From Arenibacter nanhaiticus (GTDB lineage Bacteria > Bacteroidota > Bacteroidia > Flavobacteriales > Flavobacteriaceae), in NCBI RefSeq assembly GCF_900141935.1, contig NZ_FQYX01000012.1:42645-106644 (forward strand): a DNA stretch of 64,000 nt. Reading direction: 5' to 3'. This document shows positions 18,489 through 27,472 of this stretch, piece by piece. Under the pieces are notes generated by a model, which ran no database searches, was not told the DNA's origin, and saw nothing but the letters and a program-made list of their open reading frames with translations. The number at the start of each line of letters is the position of its first letter. Within the stretch, counting starts at the first letter, position 1. The position numbers and the translations under genes were made by a program.

Positions 18489-18588
18489 CTCTTAGGCCTA
18501 GGTAAGAGCTGCTATCCTAGAGTCCAGATTAAATGAAATAAGGCGAGCAGAAAAGACAAATTTTCAAAACAAAAATTAAAACAATAAA

Positions 18589-18678
18589 ATGAGCATACGC
18601 GAAAAACTGGTCGCAAAGACAAATTCAGCTATGCGAATAAGATGCTTGTACTGGGCACAGCCGAAGTATGACCGTTAA
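18589..18678 (+). CDS. Possible 29-aa small protein
   Basis: An ATG at 18589 opens a 29-codon frame (MSIREKLVAKTNSAMRIRCL...) that ends 21 bp before the 94-aa membrane protein. It starts after an AT-rich leader and is on the same strand as its neighbours. It could be a genuine small protein, a leader peptide or the relic of a larger gene. I recognise no family. Confidence 0.25.
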   Translation: MSIREKLVAKTNSAMRIRCLYWAQPKYDR

Positions 18679-18699
18679 AAAACAATAAATAAAACACCT

Positions 18700-18984
18700 A
18701 TGAAACTATATCAAAATTTACTGAGTGAATTTAAACGAGAACAAACCGGATATGCTACTACCGGTATCATTGCGCAAAGCTGTATTGGATCTATTGCGGC
18801 AATGCTTCAACTGATGAGTGAAGTACCTGCCCTTTCAAAGTTTGTTCTTCTGTTTATTGTCACTATTTTATGCATGGCCTACAACGGGGCTGTTTTGGCG
18901 CAATTAAATTCAAAGACTACCTTTAATTTATTAATTGCAAGTATATTATTTAGCATTATGACCATAGTTATAAATCTGATATAA
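18700..18984 (+). CDS. Small membrane protein
   Basis: 94 aa with about three hydrophobic segments (around 20-40, 46-66 and 73-93). It starts with MKLYQNLLSEFKREQTGY. I do not recognise the family. It lies 12 bp before the ferredoxin gene, so both probably belong to one transcript with the globin downstream. A membrane partner for a ferredoxin-linked reaction is possible but unproven. Confidence 0.7.
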   Translation: MKLYQNLLSEFKREQTGYATTGIIAQSCIGSIAAMLQLMSEVPALSKFVLLFIVTILCMAYNGAVLAQLNSKTTFNLLIASILFSIMTIVINLI

Positions 18985-18996
18985 GCCAGCAGGCAT

Positions 18997-19332
18997 ATGG
19001 GGAAGCAGGAAAAATTTCAATTTACATATTACAAGGAATTTGCCGAAAGCCGTGTGGCCAAATTTAGCACTAATGAGTATCACAGTTTAATGGAACTCCT
19101 TTTTGATAAATATTTAGAGGAGTGGGGCGAATGTAAAGGTAGGGCCTGGTGTGGTACATGCCATATTCAGGTTATTGAAGGATGTCTACCTCTAAAAATG
19201 GATGACCAGGAAAGCCACACGCTCTCCAATGTGGATGGTACCACTGAAACAAGTCGCTTAGCGTGCCAAATCCCCTTAAATATTGAATTAAACAATATTG
19301 TTTTTAAAATTATTTCAGACAATACGTACTGA
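18997..19332 (+). CDS. [2Fe-2S] ferredoxin
   Basis: 111 aa of plant/adrenodoxin-type fold. Four ligand cysteines are visible: C46-x5-C52-x2-C55 (ECKGRAWCGTC) and C90 (SRLACQIPL). The LACQI motif is typical of this family. It carries single electrons in the cytoplasm. It is encoded between a small membrane protein and a truncated globin, which suggests it supplies electrons for NO or O2 chemistry. The direct partner is not known. Confidence 0.9.
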   Translation: MGKQEKFQFTYYKEFAESRVAKFSTNEYHSLMELLFDKYLEEWGECKGRAWCGTCHIQVIEGCLPLKMDDQESHTLSNVDGTTETSRLACQIPLNIELNNIVFKIISDNTY

Positions 19333-19413
19333 TTAATTTTGTAAGTTTAAAGGTTTAGATCTTTCTTTAAAAGGTCCTTTATTTTAATAATAGCAGTAAC
19401 AGAGGTACCCCAA

Positions 19414-19809
19414 ATGATTACAAAAACGGAAATAAAAAATAGAAAAGATGTCAACTTATTAGTCATTACTTTTTATGGCAAGATCAGACAACACCCTATT
19501 TTAGGACCAATATTTAACAGTATTATCCCGGATTGGGAATCGCACTTAGAATTATTGACCGATTTTTGGGAAAGTCAACTCCTACTACAACGAAAATATG
19601 TTGGGAACCCCATAGTCGCCCACCAAGAGGTTGATGCAAAAATGAACCAAAGCATTACACCTGAGCACTTTGGTCTTTGGCTCAACGAATGGTATGCCAC
19701 CATTGATGAGCTTTTTGAAGGTGACATTGCCCATATTGCTAAAAACAGGGCTCAAAAAATGTCGACAATGTTATACATGCACATGTATCAGCACAGACAT
19801 AAAGACTAG
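19414..19809 (+). CDS. Group III truncated haemoglobin
   Basis: 131 aa, the usual length for this group. The B-helix tyrosine is Y21 (FYGKIRQHPILGPIFN). The probable proximal histidine is H70 (GNPIVAHQEV), placed as in other truncated globins. The family ending is present (PEHFGLWLNEWYATID). Group III globins bind O2 or NO and often sit in nitrosative-stress loci. It is the last gene of the plus-strand series before the convergent nos operon. Confidence 0.93.
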   Translation: MITKTEIKNRKDVNLLVITFYGKIRQHPILGPIFNSIIPDWESHLELLTDFWESQLLLQRKYVGNPIVAHQEVDAKMNQSITPEHFGLWLNEWYATIDELFEGDIAHIAKNRAQKMSTMLYMHMYQHRHKD

Positions 19810-19997
19810 TCCTCCGATAGAACCTTTAGTTTTTAAAAAAATATTAAAAGGAAGCCTTTAACGCGCCCTTAATTATTTGGTTGTCATATATTTATGTTCC
19901 CTATCATTCTTGGCCATAAAAATTTAGCTTTAAACTTCACCTATTGTACTGTAGGCAACGATTAAAGTTATATTGTTCCTTCCAAAGTTTTATAAGG

Positions 19998-21212
19998 TTA
20001 CAGCCTCTTATTTTTCCATAATATAAGGATCAAGCTTAAGGGTATTAAAAAGCTTAATAAAGCCAATATTTCCATATACCCATCAAAAAGCGACCACTTT
20101 TGCCATATTACGAGTCCCTTGTAAAAAATAAGGGACTCCGTAGCTATAAACCCTAAAAAATAAAGTAAATACGCCCTCTTCGTTATATCTATCAACCTAA
20201 AAAAATCTATAAAAAACAAAATACCTATGGTGATCACCCCTAAGAAAGTCCAGTGCAAATATCCTATGTTAAAATCGATAATGGATGCGGCCAAATTGGC
20301 GAAATAAGGTATCGCCGTAAGCCATTGTAAACTCAACTTTACACCTAAAAGTAAGGCAAGAACAACTATAATACCTCCTTGAAACTTAGATAGAACAGTA
20401 TGTAGACGCGGTTTATTTTCATACCAAAGAGACAGCAATGTACCAAAACCAAATACCTGTAGGCTTGCCCCTATTCCCCCTAATACGTAAAAAGAAACAG
20501 TCGGTTTTGTCCATAAGGTGGATAAAAAAAAGCTCAAAATCGTTCCAATGGACATACTCCAAAAAAACAGCCTAAACCTTTTTTGTGGAATTGATATTTG
20601 TACTTGTTCCAACATATAGAACAACAGCCCTAGTAAGGCAAACAACATCCAACCGTTGTATTGAAAATGGAGGTAAAAATAAATAGCCAGCCGGTACCAT
20701 ATAGATTCTGGCCCCAACACGGTCATTATACCTCCTAAGGCCCATGGCCCTATACTAGATAAGACCAAGAACCATAAAGCTATACGAATACACCGATAAG
20801 AACAGGTGCTTTTAAAAGCCTCAGGAATGTTTCTTATAAAGAAATAAGTAAACCAGTAGGATGCAAAAAGGAACAGGGTAGAAAAAATAATAGAAAGGAC
20901 GGCATACCCTTGCCAAGGGAAACTTGCCAGCATTCCAAGCAGGGTACATTGCGTAAACCAAAAAATAAATCGATACTGTTTATGTCGACCCTGTTCTTTT
21001 AAAAAGAAATGGTACAAAACGCTAGTAAGTGCTACATAAACCCATCCTAAAAGAGCTATATGGGAATGGGTATGTACAATAAATCGATAGTTCACAGACA
21101 ACGGAACCACCACAAAACTTCGCAACAACACTCCTAATAAAGCTGCCAACAAAAAATATGTCAAGGCAATTTTGAGATGTAGTTTTGTATTGATAGCGGT
21201 GGAACTGCCCAT
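19998..21212 (-). CDS. Polytopic membrane protein with heme-ligand-like histidines, last gene of the nos operon
   Basis: 404 aa with about 11-12 predicted membrane segments. Three segments begin with a His-aromatic-LG pattern: VHTHSHIALLGW (H47/H49/H51), FYLHFQYNGWMLFALLG (H182) and GYLHWTFLGV (H320). This resembles NnrS or heme-copper-oxidase subunit I-type proteins that bind heme in the membrane, but the full oxidase ligand set is not obvious. It follows nosY by 15 bp on the same strand and so belongs to the operon. A role in electron transfer to NosZ or in copper/heme handling is inference. Confidence 0.72.
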   Translation of the reverse strand: MGSSTAINTKLHLKIALTYFLLAALLGVLLRSFVVVPLSVNYRFIVHTHSHIALLGWVYVALTSVLYHFFLKEQGRHKQYRFIFWFTQCTLLGMLASFPWQGYAVLSIIFSTLFLFASYWFTYFFIRNIPEAFKSTCSYRCIRIALWFLVLSSIGPWALGGIMTVLGPESIWYRLAIYFYLHFQYNGWMLFALLGLLFYMLEQVQISIPQKRFRLFFWSMSIGTILSFFLSTLWTKPTVSFYVLGGIGASLQVFGFGTLLSLWYENKPRLHTVLSKFQGGIIVVLALLLGVKLSLQWLTAIPYFANLAASIIDFNIGYLHWTFLGVITIGILFFIDFFRLIDITKRAYLLYFLGFIATESLIFYKGLVIWQKWSLFDGYMEILALLSFLIPLSLILILWKNKRL

Positions 21213-21227
21213 GTAGAAAACCCTAAA

Positions 21228-22010
21228 TTAAAAATCTTTCCTTTTTGCCTTAAAACTCAAACGCAATATTGGAATCAAAGTCCAAAATCCCAGCATAACA
21301 AAAGAGATGACAACCCCTATATAGGTTCCAAAGAACTGCTTAAAAACAGCACCTGTATATCCTAAAAGTGCAGAAATATCTAATTTTAATAATATTAGGG
21401 TTCTAGAAAGGTCTATAGGATTAAACATTGTTGCCGCCAAGGAAAAACTATCCAAGGGATATTGTTCAAAAACAATCAAGGACATCAAGAACAAGCCATC
21501 ATAAATTACTGCTAAAAACAGCCACATTAAAACGGCATACCCAAACCCTTTTATCTTATTTTCGTTAGATAAGGCAATATTGAATGACAGGGCGGTAAAT
21601 ATCAATGTCAAAAAAGCTCCTGTAATCAATAGCAAAGAGAAATCCCAAATGGCGTTACTTTCAAAAAGCCCGTAAATAACAAAAGGTATTCCAAGTCCCA
21701 GAACTAAGCTCATGCTCAGAGAACCAGCCACCCCAAGGTATTGTCCGATAAAAATTGATGATCTCTTTATAGGTTGTGCCAATAAAAGCTCTGTAAATTC
21801 TTTGGAATTATAAAAATACATTACTCCAAATATAGTACCTATAAGGGGTACCAAAACTATGATTACATTCATCAAAGTTATGACCGCCTTGGACAGATCG
21901 TTATTTAAAAACAATAACACAAACCCCAGTAGGAGATAAAATAAAAAGTATACATAGCTCCAACGGCTACGCATTAAATCGTAAAAACTATATTTTAGTA
22001 TTTTTATCAT
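21228..22010 (-). CDS. nosY: NosY-like ABC transporter permease
   Basis: About 260 aa from the ATG at 22010 (MIKILKYSFYDLMRSRW, a typical NosY start). A longer start would overlap nosF. Six hydrophobic segments are visible. With NosF and NosD it forms the ABC system needed to assemble the copper centre of nitrous oxide reductase, probably by supplying sulfur. The motif LLAQPIKRSSIFIGQYLG is typical for the family. It lies directly after nosF and before the 404-aa membrane protein. Confidence 0.92.
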   Translation of the reverse strand: MIKILKYSFYDLMRSRWSYVYFLFYLLLGFVLLFLNNDLSKAVITLMNVIIVLVPLIGTIFGVMYFYNSKEFTELLLAQPIKRSSIFIGQYLGVAGSLSMSLVLGLGIPFVIYGLFESNAIWDFSLLLITGAFLTLIFTALSFNIALSNENKIKGFGYAVLMWLFLAVIYDGLFLMSLIVFEQYPLDSFSLAATMFNPIDLSRTLILLKLDISALLGYTGAVFKQFFGTYIGVVISFVMLGFWTLIPILRLSFKAKRKDF

Positions 22011-22014
22011 GGCT

Positions 22015-22713
22015 TTAATTGGATGATATTGCCGCGATGGCATGTTCAAAATTTGTTTGTTCGGTTTTAGTTTTCAAGGCTTCTATACTCCCCTTAAAAT
22101 ATATTTTACCCTCCAACAAAAACACAATTTCATCGGCTACATCTTCTACAAACTGCATTATATGGGAAGTAATCAAAAAAGTTTTACCGTTTGCCTTTTC
22201 TTCTTTTATCAGGTTTTTCAACTTGATATGGGTTGCCGGATCTAATCCGTTGGTAGGTTCGTCCAAAATAATCAAAGGACTATTGAACATAAAAGTAAGG
22301 ACCAGGTTTACCTTTTGTTTGGTTCCTCCGGAGAGAGTACTTAACTTTTTGTCCATAAAAGGCTCTAGACCAAATAAGGCAATCAGTTTGTCTTCCTCGG
22401 AAGGCTTTTGCCTTAGGTCCTTGATCATGGCTATAAGTTCCTTGACCTTTAAGTTTCCAGGGAAATTGGCAATTTGCGGCAAATAGTTAATCTTTTGTCG
22501 ATACTTCCATCCGCTTTTAATAGGTTTATTTAAAACGGAAATACTCCCTTTGTTGGGCACTACCATTCCTAGAATACTCTTGATGAGGGTAGTCTTTCCT
22601 GAACCGTTAGGTCCTAGGACAGCAAATATACCCCCACCTTCAATTTTTAGGTCTAAGGCAGAAAGCACTTGGTTTTTGCCAAATTTCTTATGTAAGTTGT
22701 ATACTTGTATCAT
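22015..22713 (-). CDS. nosF: NosF-like ABC transporter ATPase
   Basis: 232 aa from the ATG at 22713, whose first base overlaps the nosD stop (TGATG). All ABC motifs are present: Walker A GPNGSGKTTL (about residue 36), Q-loop LPQIANFPG, signature LSGGTKQK, Walker B LIILDEPTNGLDP and H-loop ITSH. It powers the NosDFY exporter used in copper-site maturation of NosZ. The nosD-nosF-nosY order and overlap support translational coupling. Confidence 0.94.
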   Translation of the reverse strand: MIQVYNLHKKFGKNQVLSALDLKIEGGGIFAVLGPNGSGKTTLIKSILGMVVPNKGSISVLNKPIKSGWKYRQKINYLPQIANFPGNLKVKELIAMIKDLRQKPSEEDKLIALFGLEPFMDKKLSTLSGGTKQKVNLVLTFMFNSPLIILDEPTNGLDPATHIKLKNLIKEEKANGKTFLITSHIMQFVEDVADEIVFLLEGKIYFKGSIEALKTKTEQTNFEHAIAAISSN

Positions 22714-23972
22714 CACTTTTTTACTATTTTAGTTTCTCTTACTACGGGTCTCATTAAGGGGTGTGAATCTACCAAATCGTCCGGAGTAAAAACAGGGGAT
22801 ACTTTTTCAGAAAAATCAATAATATCCATAAACAGGCTTCGCAATAGAATAATAGTTTCTGGCGTTCTATTGACGATATAGGAAAATAATTTCACAGGCC
22901 TATAGGGAATATCCCCAAATCCGTTTTTATCTAAATCGTAGCCTGTATAATTGCTCCAGTAATTCTCCTTAAATATATTATCGTTTAAATTACTATTATA
23001 GGCAATATCAAAGGAGTTGTACATAAAATTATTATGTATAAACGCATTGGTATAACATGCTCCACGAACTTTAATGGCCCATCCGTTTTTAATGAAATTA
23101 TTGTCATTATAGTTAATACGGTTAGATCCTTCTATATTAATTCCAATAGTGTTTTCCTCAAAGGTATTCCCAGAAATATCGGCATCGTTTATCTCCTTTA
23201 ACAATAACCCAAAAGAGGCGGTACCCCAATTTCTCTTAAAGGTATTGTTTCGCATTATTATTTTTTTTGAAAACATCACTGCTACACCAGCACCATTATT
23301 TTCAAAGGTATTGCCTTCATACAGATCATCATTAGAGAACATAAAATGAAGGCCATACCTAAGGTTATTGGAGCTTATGTTATTTATGATGCCAATGTTG
23401 TCCGAGAATTCTAGATAAATACCATCCCTTACTTGTTGTACGGTATTTTCTTCAACCACTATATTTTTAGAGTACCATAGTTGGATACCGTTTCCAGAAT
23501 TGTATTCATCTACGGCATCGCCTACAATTTTATTGGCATATATTTTTCCGTTATTGGACTTTTCCAAGTAGATACCAAAAAAGAGCTTCTCCAACACCAA
23601 GTTCTGAATTAGGAAATCGGCACTTTTAACTACTCTTACCGCCGCATAATCTGCGGTATAGCTTGTCCCTACATTGACTATAACTAATCCGTCTAGGGTA
23701 ACGTTATCTGAAACTATGGTTATAATTTCGCCTTTTTCCTGGCCATCTATTACCGGATTATTTTCTCCTAAAAGGGTTAGCGGCTTATCTATTCTGATAT
23801 TATATTCCTTATAAGTACCTTTTTTGATCAGTAAGGTATCAAAATCTGAGGCAATTCTAACCCCCTCTTTTATGGAGGTGACCTCACAAGAAGCACATAC
23901 TATAATAGTATTGGCTTTTAGGGAGTTTCCTAAAAAAGGTAGGGCACAAAAAAGTAACAATAGAGTTCGCAT
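22713..23972 (-). CDS. nosD: NosD, periplasmic copper-site maturation protein
   Basis: 419 aa. The signal peptide is at residues 1-20 (MRTLLLLFCALPFLGNSLKA). Parallel beta-helix (carbohydrate-binding/NosD) repeats follow, with many N-x-x-x-N-F/N-T-F repeats: NGIQLWYSKNIVVEENTV, GLHFMFSNDDLYEGN, GVAVMFSKKIIMRNN. NosD is the periplasmic part that, with NosF and NosY, helps to build the CuZ centre of N2O reductase. It lies 9 bp after the small cupin gene. Confidence 0.94.
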   Translation of the reverse strand: MRTLLLLFCALPFLGNSLKANTIIVCASCEVTSIKEGVRIASDFDTLLIKKGTYKEYNIRIDKPLTLLGENNPVIDGQEKGEIITIVSDNVTLDGLVIVNVGTSYTADYAAVRVVKSADFLIQNLVLEKLFFGIYLEKSNNGKIYANKIVGDAVDEYNSGNGIQLWYSKNIVVEENTVQQVRDGIYLEFSDNIGIINNISSNNLRYGLHFMFSNDDLYEGNTFENNGAGVAVMFSKKIIMRNNTFKRNWGTASFGLLLKEINDADISGNTFEENTIGINIEGSNRINYNDNNFIKNGWAIKVRGACYTNAFIHNNFMYNSFDIAYNSNLNDNIFKENYWSNYTGYDLDKNGFGDIPYRPVKLFSYIVNRTPETIILLRSLFMDIIDFSEKVSPVFTPDDLVDSHPLMRPVVRETKIVKK

Positions 23973-23981
23973 ACTTACAGA

Positions 23982-24275
23982 CTATCTTATGATCAAAAAT
24001 TTAGAGTTTTCCTTGGCTTTTACCCAATGGGTGATTTCTTTTTGAAAATTGAAATGTTGGTGTTTTTTTAATTGATATGATTCTCCATTAATATGAAAAA
24101 TAATATTGCCTTCCAGCATTATTAATTCTGAATTTTTAGGGGAAGTATGTTCGGGAAACGTGGCCCCTTTTTCTAAAGAAACGGACAAAATTTCCAATTG
24201 TTCTGTTTCACATATCTTTTTGATCTGCAATCCCTTATATTCCTGCACAAGGATACTATCGTCTATTTCGTACAT
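23982..24275 (-). CDS. Small cupin-domain protein of the nos operon
   Basis: 97 aa. It has a one-domain cupin-like pattern: TFPEHTSPKNSELIMLEGNIIFHING and YQLKKHQHFNFQKEITHWVKA. Metal ligands would be His residues in these motifs. It is encoded between nosL and nosD with gaps of 2 and 9 bp, so it is an operon member. It resembles, in size and fold, the cupin at 16798-17094. A helper role in copper or redox handling is conceivable; nothing more can be said. Confidence 0.75.
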   Translation of the reverse strand: MYEIDDSILVQEYKGLQIKKICETEQLEILSVSLEKGATFPEHTSPKNSELIMLEGNIIFHINGESYQLKKHQHFNFQKEITHWVKAKENSKFLIIR

Positions 24276-24277
24276 AT

Positions 24278-24715
24278 TTACATTGATTTAAAATACTGAA
24301 GTAATTCTTTCCAGCTGTACCATACCCCATCGTATGCTTTGATGTGATCTTTGGATTCTCCAGCTCGGCTAAAGGCCGATAAATTAGCGCCCATAGGACT
24401 AGATATTTCCTTACTGATTAAAAAATGCCCTATTCTGGCATCGATCAATTCTCCTGGCTTTCCATAATCATTCACCAAAAAAAGAGCCACTTCCTTTTGA
24501 TCTATTTCTTTTAAATGATTGAGCATGCATTCTATGGCATCAAACTTAAAAGCTTTCCCTTTTTTCGTTACAATTTGGGCCGCATGTTGTCTGTCCACAA
24601 TGGTCATACTACAAAAATAGCACCCGTCACTGCCGTAATCTATGGGTTGAGGAGCTATTTTACACGACGTAAGCATTAGTAAAACAGCACTTAAGATAAA
24701 ATAACACGGTTTCAT
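24278..24715 (-). CDS. nosL: NosL, copper-binding lipoprotein
   Basis: 145 aa with signal peptide and lipobox (LMLTSC, C18). The motif GCYFCSMTI (C32, C35, M37) and the FDAIECML stretch are typical of NosL. NosL binds Cu(I) and delivers it to NosZ in the periplasm. It is downstream of the NosB-like gene by 11 bp and upstream of the cupin by 2 bp. The length is somewhat short, but all expected motifs are present. Confidence 0.93.
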   Translation of the reverse strand: MKPCYFILSAVLLMLTSCKIAPQPIDYGSDGCYFCSMTIVDRQHAAQIVTKKGKAFKFDAIECMLNHLKEIDQKEVALFLVNDYGKPGELIDARIGHFLISKEISSPMGANLSAFSRAGESKDHIKAYDGVWYSWKELLQYFKSM

Positions 24716-24726
24716 AGCCTGGGGTA

Positions 24727-25359
24727 TTATTTATTATTTCCTTTATTCTTACTCACAACGCTTTCTTTTTTCCCTAAAAAAAAGGCTATCACTGTAAGAA
24801 GCATCCCAAAAAACATCATATATGCCCCAGTACTAGGCAGGGATGTCACATCAAAATTCAGCATTTTTTGAAATCCTAAAAGTGGTGGCTTATAGGTCAT
24901 AGGCGTCCCATCGGGTAAAGTAATTTTCATGATCGCATGGGGGTCTAGATCATTTCCATAGGAAGTGAGCCATGCATTAAAATCGTACATCCCCATAATT
25001 CCTAAAACTGCCATTACGATAAACCAGCCCAAAAACCATTTGTAACTAATTTTACCCATAAATCTCAAAACTCCTAGAAGCAATCCGATAGCCGCCATTG
25101 CGCCTATAACCAAAGGGAACACTCGAAATTCCCACATTTCTTCGGGTTTTGGAATCGTTTTCATTCCTATATAGTGATTTAATCCATCTATATTCTGTAT
25201 ATCAAATTCTTCTACGCCCTGGATACCATCGATATAAATATTCATGCCCAACGGAATAGGATATTGCGGTGCACCCAACATGATATTCCAAAGCGGAAAA
25301 GCAAACAAGCCCAATAAAAGCAAAGAGCCGATACACATTATTATTCCTGACTTTTTCAT
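24727..25359 (-). CDS. NosB-like membrane protein
   Basis: 210 aa with four or five hydrophobic segments (about 7-27, 82-101, 107-127, 180-202). It carries a conserved extracytoplasmic loop (LGAPQYPIPLGMNIYIDGIQG). A membrane protein of this kind next to nosZ, called NosB, marks clade II (atypical) nos clusters; its function is unknown. The distance to nosZ is 126 bp and contains a hairpin terminator, so expression of the following genes may be lower than that of nosZ. Confidence 0.75.
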   Translation of the reverse strand: MKKSGIIMCIGSLLLLGLFAFPLWNIMLGAPQYPIPLGMNIYIDGIQGVEEFDIQNIDGLNHYIGMKTIPKPEEMWEFRVFPLVIGAMAAIGLLLGVLRFMGKISYKWFLGWFIVMAVLGIMGMYDFNAWLTSYGNDLDPHAIMKITLPDGTPMTYKPPLLGFQKMLNFDVTSLPSTGAYMMFFGMLLTVIAFFLGKKESVVSKNKGNNK

Positions 25360-25422
25360 CCCTATGATTTTATGTTAACACAACTACATGGTTGTTGTTT
25401 TGCTATTTGGTTTAGTAGTTAT

Positions 25423-25467
25423 AAAAAAAGCGGGAAACCTTTTTGGTTTTACGTCCCGCCTTTTTTT
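25423..25467 (-). terminator. Hairpin after nosZ, inside the nos operon
   Basis: A GCGGGA/TCCCGC stem with an inner AAACC/GGTTT helix, flanked by seven A and seven T residues on opposite sides. Read on the minus strand it is a full intrinsic terminator or attenuator between nosZ and the NosB-like gene. Confidence 0.82.
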
Positions 25468-25485
25468 ATTTTAATGATCAATACA

Positions 25486-27444
25486 CTATTCTCCCAAGGT
25501 TCCAGATAGTTCTATATCAGAATCTGCTGGGGACACCCTAACATAACCTTGCATTTCTTGGTGAAGGGCAGAGCAGAAATCTGGACAATAAAATGGCCAT
25601 ACACCCACTTGTTTTGGTTCCCATACAAAGGTTTCTGTTTGTCCAGGCATAATTAACAGCTCGGAGGTTTGGGCTCCAATCATACTAATACCATGGGGTA
25701 CATCATAATCTTGCTCTAGATTGGTGACATGGAAGTACACCTTGTCTCCTACCTTAACCCCTTCAATATTATCGGGGTTAAAATGGCTTCGGATCATGGT
25801 CATATAAATATGGACTTCTTTTCCATTGCGTTCTATTCTAACCTCGCTATCGTTTAAGGTAGCGTGTGGATGTTTGTTTTCGCTTAGTTTAAAAATTTTC
25901 TTCGAATTCTTTTTAACGATATCTGCAGGGATTCCAGCTGCATAATGCGGTTCACCAATGGTTGGAAAATCTAACAGCAACTCCATTTTTTCACCAGATA
26001 TATCGTATAACTGGGCAGATTGAGTTACCTCTGGTCCTGTTGGCAAATAACGGTCTTTGGTAATCTTATTCATGGCCATTACATATTTTCCGAATGGTTT
26101 TCTTGAGTTTCCTCCAGGGATCATCAAATGTCCAACTGAATAGTAACAAGGTTGTCTGTCTACCACTTCCCAAGTTTCCAATTTCCATTTTACAACTTCA
26201 GAAGATATAAAGAAAGTCGTATAGGCATTTCCCTTTCCATCAAACTCGGTATGCAAGGGTCCAAGACCACCACTATTTACGGTTCCTGCCAATACATCTT
26301 CGAATTTAAGAATAGGAATTCCATAGGCCTCCCCGTCAAATTTTTTCTTCTCGATAGCGTCTAACATTTTGGTAAAGGAATGCACCGTTAAATCGGCAGA
26401 TAGTTTTCCATTTCCAATAATATACTCTCCCGAAGGATCGACATCACAACCATGAGGAGATTTTGGGGTTGGCAAGAAGTATACGGCTCCTGGGACTTTT
26501 AATGGATCTACGACCAAAACTTCTTTTTTCATAGTAGAAGTCGCACTATGAGTATGCTCATCATAAACATTGTGCGCATAATTGGCCGGCATTTTTGTTC
26601 CACCCCCATTATTCACATATTCTTCGATTACCTTCCAGTTAACGGCAGCAATAAAATCTTTGTCGTTTTGTGAGGCATTTACCTCTAACAGGGAATTTGC
26701 CTCCTCGGTATTATAGGTGGTAAAGAAAAACCAACCATGAGACTTCCCTCTTCCGGGGTGTGATAGGTCATAATCGAATCCGGGCATCATCAACTGGAAT
26801 TTAATATCCATTCGTCCGTCTTCGGGGTCTACACTAAGAAAGGATAATGCCCCTTTAAAATTACCTTTATATTCATTGATCGGCATATCGCGTTGTGGTA
26901 CAGGTACGGAAAAACGGGTTCCTGCCACCACATACTCGGTATTTTCCGTTACAAAGGAAGAACTGTGGTTCCCCGCACTATTGGGAATTTCAATAATTTC
27001 GGTTGTTTCAAAGGTAGTCAAATCTATTTTTGCTATTCTGGGGGTATTGTTCCCATTGATAAAAACAAATCGTCCGTCTAATTCTCCATTGGTCTGAGAA
27101 ATGTCCGGATGGTGAGCATCATCCCAAGGAATAAAACCATGGGAAGTATTCAGCATCGGTTTTGTTTCCTCATTATACCCATACGCTTTTTCAGGGTCTT
27201 GGGAAAAAACAGGTATCACTTTAAAAAGTCTACCGGAAGGCAAGCCATATACCGACAACTGTCCACTAAAACCACCAGAAACAAAGGCATAAAAATCATC
27301 ATGTGTCCCTGGTTTCACATACACCTTCTCGGCTGCGTTCGATGCCAGAGCACCGCTTGACGCGGATTTTTCTCCCTTTGCGCAACTGTTTAACAATGCG
27401 GCAAAGCCTAGGGCTGCGAGTGCTATAAAACTATATTTTCTCAT
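25486..27444 (-). CDS. nosZ: Nitrous oxide reductase, clade II
   Basis: 652 aa. The N-terminal signal is Sec-type with a lipobox-like LLNSC (C21), not a twin-arginine signal, as in clade II enzymes. The seven-bladed propeller holds CuZ histidine candidates (DDAHHPD, YAHNVYDEHTHS, PHGCDVDP, PLHTEFDG, NKHPHATL). The cupredoxin domain carries the CuA motif C620-x3-C624-x3-H628-x2-M631. The enzyme reduces N2O to N2 in the periplasm. No nosR or nosGH is nearby, so electrons probably come through the cytochrome c encoded two genes upstream. Confidence 0.97.
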   Translation of the reverse strand: MRKYSFIALAALGFAALLNSCAKGEKSASSGALASNAAEKVYVKPGTHDDFYAFVSGGFSGQLSVYGLPSGRLFKVIPVFSQDPEKAYGYNEETKPMLNTSHGFIPWDDAHHPDISQTNGELDGRFVFINGNNTPRIAKIDLTTFETTEIIEIPNSAGNHSSSFVTENTEYVVAGTRFSVPVPQRDMPINEYKGNFKGALSFLSVDPEDGRMDIKFQLMMPGFDYDLSHPGRGKSHGWFFFTTYNTEEANSLLEVNASQNDKDFIAAVNWKVIEEYVNNGGGTKMPANYAHNVYDEHTHSATSTMKKEVLVVDPLKVPGAVYFLPTPKSPHGCDVDPSGEYIIGNGKLSADLTVHSFTKMLDAIEKKKFDGEAYGIPILKFEDVLAGTVNSGGLGPLHTEFDGKGNAYTTFFISSEVVKWKLETWEVVDRQPCYYSVGHLMIPGGNSRKPFGKYVMAMNKITKDRYLPTGPEVTQSAQLYDISGEKMELLLDFPTIGEPHYAAGIPADIVKKNSKKIFKLSENKHPHATLNDSEVRIERNGKEVHIYMTMIRSHFNPDNIEGVKVGDKVYFHVTNLEQDYDVPHGISMIGAQTSELLIMPGQTETFVWEPKQVGVWPFYCPDFCSALHQEMQGYVRVSPADSDIELSGTLGE

Positions 27445-27472
27445 GTATTTTAATTTATTATTTGGTTTACAA

